Below are positions 58,449 to 64,000 of a DNA stretch of 64,000 bases, in pieces. The notes under the pieces are model-generated. The model was not told the origin of the DNA and did no database searches. It was given only the letters and a program-made list of their open reading frames with translations. The DNA comes from Aphanocapsa lilacina HA4352-LM1 (GTDB lineage: Bacteria; Cyanobacteriota; Cyanobacteriia; Gloeobacterales; Gloeobacteraceae), in NCBI GenBank assembly GCA_019359725.1, contig JAHHGR010000011.1, forward strand, positions 1-64,000, read 5' to 3'. The translations under genes and the position numbers were made by a program. Every line of letters begins with the position of its first letter. Within the stretch, counting starts at the first letter, position 1.

Positions 58449-59480
58449 ATGGGCACCACCGGCACGGTCCTGGCCCAGGAAGCCAACTTCTACCGTGTCC
58501 GGCTCGACGACGGCCTGGGGATGGTGCTGTGCACCCGCCGCGCCCGGCTCAAAAAAACCGGCCAATCGGTGCTGGTAGGTGACCGGGTGGAGGTGACCGA
58601 GATCGACTCTGCGAGCGGCCGGGGGGTGATCGCCGCCACCTGCGCGCGCCGTTCGGTGCTCTCCAAGCCGCCCATCGCCAACTGCACAGGCGTGCTGGTG
58701 GTCTTTGCCCTATCGGAGCCGGCTTACGATCCGGCTTTGCTGAGCCGTTTTTTGGTCCATATCGAAGCGGAGAAGCTGGGGGCCATCGTTTGCCTCAACA
58801 AAATCGACGAAGTGCCCCCCGAGGCGGTGGAAGCTGTCGCTGTCGCCGTGGGTGGTTGGGGGTACACCGTGCGTCCGGTGAGCGCGCGCACCGGTGTGGG
58901 CATCGAAGCGTTGCGGGCCGAACTGGCGGGTACGTACGTGCTCGCAGGACCCTCCGGTGTCGGCAAATCGAGTTTGCTCAATTACCTGCACCCCGGTCTT
59001 GCGTTGCGCGTGGGGGACATCTCCGCCCGCCTCGGCCGGGGGCGGCACACCACCCGCCATGTCGAGCTGTTTGCCCTGAACGCGGAGGCATTGGTGGCGG
59101 ACGCCCCCGGATTTAATCAACTGGAACTCACCCTGGCCCCGGAACGGCTTGCCGGTTATTTTCCAGAATTTCGGCCTTACCTGGGCTGCTGCCAGTTTCG
59201 CAACTGTCTGCACCGCGACGAGCCGGGTTGTGCGGTGCGCGAGGCCAACCTGGAGCGCTATGGGATTTACCGGGAGTTTCTGGCCGAGGTGCTCGTCAAC
59301 GCCCAGAAACAGCGGCGCACCGCCGAACCGGACGAAGCGATCCGGCTGCGCGGCGGGCTACGGCGCGGCAAGGCCGTCGCCGTCCCGCGCCTGGAGGAGC
59401 AGTTGCGCGGGACCTCGCGGCGCACCGCCCGCCAGCAACTGGGTCGCTGGGACGAAACGGCCGCAGACGAAGCGGATTAA
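58449..59480 (+). CDS. rsgA: Ribosome small subunit-dependent GTPase A
   Basis: The 343-residue protein acts in late 30S maturation. It has an N-terminal OB fold, a circularly permuted GTPase in the order G4 (CLNKIDE), G1 (GPSGVGKSSLLN), G3 (DAPGF), and a zinc-binding end with CCQFRNCLHRDEPGC. It lies 9 bases after dnaJ. Its stop overlaps the convergent molybdopterin gene by 4 bases. Confidence 0.95.
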   Translation: MGTTGTVLAQEANFYRVRLDDGLGMVLCTRRARLKKTGQSVLVGDRVEVTEIDSASGRGVIAATCARRSVLSKPPIANCTGVLVVFALSEPAYDPALLSRFLVHIEAEKLGAIVCLNKIDEVPPEAVEAVAVAVGGWGYTVRPVSARTGVGIEALRAELAGTYVLAGPSGVGKSSLLNYLHPGLALRVGDISARLGRGRHTTRHVELFALNAEALVADAPGFNQLELTLAPERLAGYFPEFRPYLGCCQFRNCLHRDEPGCAVREANLERYGIYREFLAEVLVNAQKQRRTAEPDEAIRLRGGLRRGKAVAVPRLEEQLRGTSRRTARQQLGRWDETAADEAD

Positions 59481-60073
59481 ATGCCGCTGTAGCGCTCCTC
59501 GGCAAAAGGTTCGCCCCGGCGGTGGTAGCCGTTTACTTCCCAGAAGCCGAGTTGCTCCTGTTCGGTAAATTCGAGGCCGTTGATCCATTTGGCGCTCTTC
59601 CAGGCGTAGAGGTGGGGCACCACCAGCCGCAGCGGTCCGCCATGCTCGGTCGGTAGCGGTTCGCCAAACAGCTCGCAGGCAAAGAAATTTTCTTCGCGCC
59701 CAAAGTCTTCGAAGGCGATGTTGGTGGTGTAGCCGCCGTAGCAATGGGCGAGGACATGCTTGGCTTTGGGGTCGATTTCGACGAGTTTGAGAAAATCGGT
59801 AATCCGGATCCCGGTCCACTGCACATCCAGCTTGCTCCAGCGCGTCACACAGTGAAAATCGGCGGTGAACTGGCTTTTGGGCATGGCCATAAAGTCGTCC
59901 CAGCTGAAGACTTTTTCTTTTGCCCGTCCCCAGACTTTGAAGCGCCACACAAACGAGGCCATGTCCGGTGTGCGGCCGTAGGTCAGCACCGGAAATCCGT
60001 TGGTCAGATACTGTCCGGGGGGCACGCGGTCGTTGCGCTCCGCGTCGGGCTTTTTGAAAAACTTGCCAAGCAT
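59477..60073 (-). CDS. Molybdopterin-dependent oxidoreductase, sulfite-oxidase fold
   Basis: This 198-residue protein has the SUOX molybdopterin domain with the Mo-binding cysteine in FHCVTRWSKLDVQWTG, HCYGGYTTNIAFED and EHGGPLRLVVPHLYAWKSAK. There is no signal peptide or Tat motif, and no haem or dimerisation domain, so it resembles the short YedY-like, cytoplasmic cyanobacterial type. Substrate is unknown. Confidence 0.9.
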   Translation of the reverse strand: MLGKFFKKPDAERNDRVPPGQYLTNGFPVLTYGRTPDMASFVWRFKVWGRAKEKVFSWDDFMAMPKSQFTADFHCVTRWSKLDVQWTGIRITDFLKLVEIDPKAKHVLAHCYGGYTTNIAFEDFGREENFFACELFGEPLPTEHGGPLRLVVPHLYAWKSAKWINGLEFTEQEQLGFWEVNGYHRRGEPFAEERYSGI

Positions 60074-60103
60074 GTCCAGTCCGCCGAGGTGTCCAACGCC
60101 ATT

Positions 60104-60769
60104 TTACCGGCGCTCCCCCGGAACCAGACAGCCGTTGCCCTCGGCCAAACGCATCACCCAGTCGCTGGCCCGACCGGCCACAGTTCCCCAGCGTCCCTCG
60201 CGCACTTCGCCCTGGGGGGCGAGGGCCTGGCCGACCCCGACGGCGGTCGCCCCGGCGGCCAGGTAGTCCAGATAGTCATCCTCGCCGATGCCCCCGGTGG
60301 GCAGGAGCGGCAGATCGGGAAACGGCCCGCGCAGTGCCTTTAAGTAGGCAAGCCCTCCCACCTGGGCGACCGGAAACACCTTGATCAAGTCCGCTCCTGC
60401 CTGCCAGGCCGCCACGATCTCATTCGGGGTAAGGGCACCGCCGATGGCGAGGGCACCCAGTTGATGGGCGGTGGCGATAATTTCCGGGTCCGTGTGGGGA
60501 CTGACCACAAAGTGTGCTCCCCATCCGATCGCCCGGCGGGCCGCCTCGGGGGTCAGGACTGTGCCGCAGCCGACCAACACCTCGCCGCCCGAGCTGCGCA
60601 ACTCACCCACCACCTGCTCGGCGCCGGGAGTGGTGAGGGTCACCTCCACCAACCGGAAGCCGCCAGTGACCACAGCCCGGCCGATGGCCAGGGCGGCCGG
60701 GGCCGAGTCGGCGCGCACGATGGCAAGCAGACGGTGCTCAATAAAGCGGTGGCATAGGGCGTGGGACAC
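60104..60769 (-). CDS. eda: KDPG/KHG aldolase
   Basis: The enzyme splits 2-keto-3-deoxy-6-phosphogluconate in the Entner-Doudoroff pathway. The 221 residues have the catalytic glutamate in RLVEVTLTTPGA, the Schiff-base lysine in GADLIKVFPV and the LLPTGGIGEDDY phosphate loop. With zwf and pgl in the window it can feed an ED route, though edd is not seen here. Confidence 0.93.
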   Translation of the reverse strand: MSHALCHRFIEHRLLAIVRADSAPAALAIGRAVVTGGFRLVEVTLTTPGAEQVVGELRSSGGEVLVGCGTVLTPEAARRAIGWGAHFVVSPHTDPEIIATAHQLGALAIGGALTPNEIVAAWQAGADLIKVFPVAQVGGLAYLKALRGPFPDLPLLPTGGIGEDDYLDYLAAGATAVGVGQALAPQGEVREGRWGTVAGRASDWVMRLAEGNGCLVPGERR

Positions 60770-60898
60770 GCGCGTGACGCTTTCGGGCGATCAGCCTCCC
60801 AGCATAGCGGATCCACCCACACCCACAAGGGGATCAGCCACAAACGTCCGGTCTGGATACACTGATGAGGAGCGTTGAATTTCTTTACAAAACCAACC

Positions 60899-61300
60899 AT
60901 GTCCGGCCCCCTCTTTCTTTATGGCTGCCTGGCGGCAGCGGCGGCTCTGATCTACTTTCCTTTTGTCCTGGTCGCCCTTGGCCGTCTGCAGGTGGGGTAC
61001 GATTACGCCGCCCCGCGCGCGATGTTCGACAAGCTTCCTCCTTACGCCCAGCGCGCCACCTGGGCACACCAGAACGCCTTTGAGGGATTTGCGCTTTATA
61101 CCGCCGCGGTGCTGATGGTACTGGTAAGCGGCCGAAACGGTGAATGGGCCAACACGCTGGCCGTGGCCTATCTGGCCTTTCGGGCCGGACACGGACTTTT
61201 CTACATCGCCAATTTGCCCTGGTTGCGCTCTGGGATGTGGATACTTGCTATGACCTGTATCGCAGGACTGATGGCAATCCCCCTGGGTGTGCTTAGATAA
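60899..61300 (+). CDS. MAPEG family membrane protein
   Basis: From ATG 60899 there are 133 residues with four hydrophobic helices. MAPEG features: AAPRAMFDKLPPYAQRA, HQNAFEGFALYTAAV (E/N-rich helix) and YLAFRAGHGLFYIANL. Bacterial MAPEG proteins may be glutathione-dependent; the function is uncertain. A TTG at 60875 with GAGGAG only 2 bases away is less likely as the start. It lies 33 bases before the fasciclin gene. Confidence 0.88.
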   Translation: MSGPLFLYGCLAAAAALIYFPFVLVALGRLQVGYDYAAPRAMFDKLPPYAQRATWAHQNAFEGFALYTAAVLMVLVSGRNGEWANTLAVAYLAFRAGHGLFYIANLPWLRSGMWILAMTCIAGLMAIPLGVLR

Positions 61301-61333
61301 TCTGAGTCGAGCCACACAGTGAGGAGTCTATCC

Positions 61334-61996
61334 ATGCGAATCCACCCACTTTCACAGTCGCGAGTCGTCGCCCTCTGTGCCCATTTGGGTATGGGCCTGG
61401 CGCTAGTGATACCGCCTGGTGCCGTCGCTTCCAGTGCGACCTCTGCCTATGCAGTCCCGGCACCGCAGGCCGACTCCGGCTCCGCCAAGCGACTCGCCCA
61501 GGCCAAAATAGACATTGTCGATACATTGGCGGCCAATAGTTCGTTCGCGACGCTGGTGCAGTTGGTCAAGCAGGTAGGCATCGTCGAAGACTTGCGGGGC
61601 TTCGGACGGTTTACGGTCTTTGCACCGGACGACAATGCCTTTGCCGCTGTCCCGCCCGACGTGCTCCAAATTCTTAAAAGCGACAGCGCCCTGTTAGCCA
61701 AGGTGCTCACTTACCACGTCGTTTCGGACACTGCACCCTTTCTGGCGGCTCAGTTGCGCGACTCGAAGCCTATGCGCACCCTGGAGCGCTCGGAGTTGAA
61801 ATTTACCGCCCGCGACGGCGGCTTGTACGTCAACGACGCCCGGGTACTACAGGCGGACATTATGGCCACCAACGGCGTCATTCATAAAATTGACAAGGTG
61901 CTGGTACCCGAGGCCGTGATGGTCGACATTCGCAAGCGCCAGCAGATAATGATGCCGAGGCCGTCCGTGCTGTCTCCGATGTCCGTGCCGAAGTAA
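61334..61996 (+). CDS. Fasciclin-domain exported protein
   Basis: This 220-residue protein starts at ATG 61334 after GAGGAG. Signal peptide, linker, then one fasciclin (FAS1) domain at about 60-195: DIVDTLAANSSFATLVQLVK, the H1 motif RFTVFAPDDNAFAAVP, LTYHVVS and the H2-like GVIHKIDKVLVPE. FAS1 domains are adhesive surface modules. Confidence 0.93.
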   Translation: MRIHPLSQSRVVALCAHLGMGLALVIPPGAVASSATSAYAVPAPQADSGSAKRLAQAKIDIVDTLAANSSFATLVQLVKQVGIVEDLRGFGRFTVFAPDDNAFAAVPPDVLQILKSDSALLAKVLTYHVVSDTAPFLAAQLRDSKPMRTLERSELKFTARDGGLYVNDARVLQADIMATNGVIHKIDKVLVPEAVMVDIRKRQQIMMPRPSVLSPMSVPK

Positions 61997-62024
61997 GCCG
62001 TGCCTGGCGGCGGCTGAAGGGCTG

Positions 62025-62888
62025 TCAATCTTCGCCGCTTGCCACCCAGAGCTGGATAGCGGTCACCAGCAGTACTCCCACCAGTAGCACGGCGGCGGCG
62101 GCGGCCGACAGGCCGAAGTTGAACAACCCGAATGCCTGCTCCCAGACGTAGTAGACCAAAATATTCGTGGTGCCGAGCGGTCCGCCGCCGGTCATCACGT
62201 AGACGGGCTCGAAGCTGCGGAAAGTAAAAATCACTGTCGTGATCGTGGCGAATACGAGGGTCGGCCGGATGCCCGGCACGGTAATAAACCACAATTGCTG
62301 CCAGCCGTTGGCCCCATCGAGTTCGGCCGCTTCGTAGCGGTTCTTGGGCACCGCGCCCAGGCCCGCCAGAAAAATCACGACATTGAAGCCGATTTGCTTC
62401 CAGGTGGCGACGAAGATGAGCACCGGCATCGCCCAGGTGGGACTGGAAAGCCAACTGACCGGCGAAGCGCCCAGCCAAACGATGAGCGCGTTCACCCAGC
62501 CTTGCGGGTGGAAGAGCCAGCGGAATGCTACCCCCGCCGCTACCAGCGAGATGATCGTAGGCAGAAAGTAAGCGGAGCGCAGCGGTCCCTGCAAAGGCAC
62601 CGAGCGCGAGAGCACCACCGCCACCAGAAGCGCCAGCACCACACTTGGAATCGCCGAACCGGCGGTAAATACGATCGTATTGATGAGCACCTGCAGGAAG
62701 CTCTCACTGCTCAACAGCCGCTCGAAATTGGCGGTTCCCACGAATAGGGGGTCGCGCAGCGAGCCGTCGGTGAAGCTGAGGCCGACCAGGTAGGTCACAG
62801 GCCAGAGCACGAACAGGCCCAACAGCAGCAGGGCCGGCAAAAGGTACAGCCAGGCGCTTGAGATGTCGAAAGGTCGGCCTCTGGGCAT
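62025..62888 (-). CDS. Sugar ABC transporter permease (MalF/UgpA type)
   Basis: The 287 residues from ATG 62888 show six membrane helices: WLYLLPALLLLGLFVLWPVT and on, with the cytoplasmic EAA loop EAAELDGANGWQQLWFITVP. It is a permease of the CUT1 family for oligosaccharides or glycerol-3-phosphate. No ATPase, binding protein or second permease is in the window. An upstream in-frame start (62927) is less likely. Confidence 0.92.
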   Translation of the reverse strand: MPRGRPFDISSAWLYLLPALLLLGLFVLWPVTYLVGLSFTDGSLRDPLFVGTANFERLLSSESFLQVLINTIVFTAGSAIPSVVLALLVAVVLSRSVPLQGPLRSAYFLPTIISLVAAGVAFRWLFHPQGWVNALIVWLGASPVSWLSSPTWAMPVLIFVATWKQIGFNVVIFLAGLGAVPKNRYEAAELDGANGWQQLWFITVPGIRPTLVFATITTVIFTFRSFEPVYVMTGGGPLGTTNILVYYVWEQAFGLFNFGLSAAAAAVLLVGVLLVTAIQLWVASGED

Positions 62889-62933
62889 GGACACTCGGTA
62901 CACGACTTTGCAGAATACACGTAGCACACCGGC

Positions 62934-63521
62934 CTAGCGGCTGCGAAATTCTTCGATCGAAAACAACGCCTCGAAGGGATAGTTGCGCCCGGCGTAGAGC
63001 GCTCCGCCGCCCTGGTGGCGGTCGACAAGGGCCAGGATCTGGACGACTTTCAAGCCTGCCTCCTCGGCTTTTTCGGCTGCCTGCAAGCCGCTCGCGCCGG
63101 TGGTCACTACATCGTCCACGATCACGACCGGTGTGCCCGCCGCAAGGCTCGGCCCTTCAATCCACTGCTGGGAGCCGTGTTTTTTGACTTCCTTGCGGAC
63201 GATAAAGGCTCCCACACCGCCTGCGGGATGGCGCAGGGCCGAGACCACGGCCACCGCCGTCACGATCGGATCGGCCCCGAGGGTCAGCCCGCCGATCGCC
63301 GCCGTGCCTTCGGGCAGCCTTTCGTAGAGCAGCGAGCCTGCGAGCAGGGCACCTAGCGGATGGAGCGTCGCTTTTTTGCTGTCGATGTAGTAACCGCTGC
63401 TCTGGCCGGAGGAGAGCTTGAAGTCGCCCTCGCGGTAGCAGAGCGTGCGCATCAACTCCAACAGCTCGCTGCGCTGCCTGGCAAAATCCCAGTCGAGGGG
63501 CGAGGGCATCGGCGTGCACAT
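62934..63521 (-). CDS. pyrE: Orotate phosphoribosyltransferase
   Basis: The enzyme makes OMP in pyrimidine synthesis. From ATG 63521 there are 195 residues (ATG 63509 and a start at 63560 are alternatives). Motifs: GDFKLSSGQSSGYYIDSKK, GGLTLGADPIV and the PRPP loop VVIVDDVVTTGASG. It is divergent from the presumed rpoC1 promoter. Confidence 0.95.
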   Translation of the reverse strand: MCTPMPSPLDWDFARQRSELLELMRTLCYREGDFKLSSGQSSGYYIDSKKATLHPLGALLAGSLLYERLPEGTAAIGGLTLGADPIVTAVAVVSALRHPAGGVGAFIVRKEVKKHGSQQWIEGPSLAAGTPVVIVDDVVTTGASGLQAAEKAEEAGLKVVQILALVDRHQGGGALYAGRNYPFEALFSIEEFRSR

Positions 63522-63553
63522 CACGAAACAAAGCGCATCTAGCGTAACAGCTG

Positions 63554-63583
63554 TTGACACTCAGCCGTTGCGCGACTTACATT
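63554..63583 (+). promoter_or_regulatory. Candidate promoter of rpoC1
   Basis: TTGACA (63554-63559), an 18-base spacer and TACATT (63578-63583) make a strong sigma-70-type match. The start would be near 63590, leaving a 5' leader of about 240 bases before rpoC1. I see no gene in 63584-63832; a 42-codon frame near 63616 is not convincing. Confidence 0.55.
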
Positions 63584-63826
63584 AGATATCCAGCTTTCCT
63601 AATAGAAGGGAACGTATGCCCTGTTTGCTCGGCCATCCTTCGCCTTTTTCTTACTCTACCTGCCGTGAGTCTCAGAGTAAATCAGTCGGGAGTAAGCTTC
63701 GTAGGCGCCGGCGGTGGGGTTCGGTGATTGGCATTCGTGCATAAGGTTTAATCCAAAGCCGGTGTGGGGTGCCTCTAGCTTTCGGCTGGGCTCCTTGCCT
63801 CCGGCAGCGCATTGATTCGGGAGTAG

Positions 63827-64000
<174 letters not shown>

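Noticed and set aside
63616-63742. 42-codon frame in the rpoC1 leader
   Set aside because: Composition (serine/arginine-rich) is not coding-like, and no ribosome-binding site of quality precedes it; kept only as part of the leader.

Overview
The window is about 64 kb of GC-rich, gene-dense bacterial chromosome from a cyanobacterium. Markers for this are a Psb28 photosystem II assembly protein, a CPP1-like (chaperone-like protein of POR) membrane protein, an UPF0367 protein, DUF2555 and DUF1824 proteins, a DUF6887/DUF6888 pair, the zwf-opcA-pgl oxidative pentose phosphate operon, glgC, and a separate rpoC1 (gamma subunit of RNA polymerase). High GC, TTG/GTG starts and the mix of genes look like Gloeobacter (G. 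violaceus-like). That species call rests on memory of the genus, not on a search. No rRNA operon, CRISPR array, prophage or replication origin was seen.

Layout. 1-1900 is a gene graveyard: the end of an unknown gene with a terminator, an IS630 transposase tail, two small hypothetical genes, and remnants of an RND efflux pump and an alpha/beta hydrolase. 1901-7211 holds a TPR protein, an exported repeat protein, a NIL-domain ferredoxin, and nagA overlapping a potassium-channel gene. 7388-11013 is a minus-strand run (psb28, ribH, exported protein, DUF2555, deoxyhypusine-synthase-like). 11131-18923 carries tpiA, CPP1-like, aroA, three small exported proteins, aat and mutS. 18958-20529 has a Uma2 nuclease, a MITE-like element, a broken aminotransferase and tRNA-Val(CAC). 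20565-28003 covers fructosamine kinase, a phosphatase, a CPBP protease, a HAD hydrolase, UPF0367 and zwf-opcA-pgl.

28218-29191 is a second graveyard with a frameshifted ISL3 transposase. 29192-45499 includes a PEP-CTERM protein, a SAM methyltransferase/SAM hydrolase/DUF1824 run, a CCA-adding enzyme, an RRM protein with a terminator-like leader, pheT, the cell wall/division group rsmH - small membrane protein - ftsI, rsmD, argG, a flavin disulfide reductase, a dockerin-like exported protein and a DUF6887/DUF6888 pair. 46040-47405 holds a lipoprotein and a decayed IS256 element with a nested palindromic element. 47511-51772 is a minus-strand run glgC - epoxide-hydrolase-like - ATP-grasp - flavin monooxygenase. 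52047-64000 has a TPR protein, rhomboid protease, dnaK, polysaccharide-lyase-like protein, DUF4330, dnaJ, rsgA, a molybdopterin oxidoreductase, eda, MAPEG, fasciclin, an orphan sugar ABC permease, pyrE and the start of rpoC1.

Most of the window is core metabolism and housekeeping. The less ordinary parts are the flavoenzyme/ATP-grasp/hydrolase run behind glgC, a small ORF translationally coupled to pheT, the flavin reductase lacking NADPH motifs, a tandem pair of small exported paralogues, the possible attenuator before the RRM gene, and nested or orphan MITE-like elements. Many very long open frames lie antisense to real genes; these are shadows of high GC and were left out.
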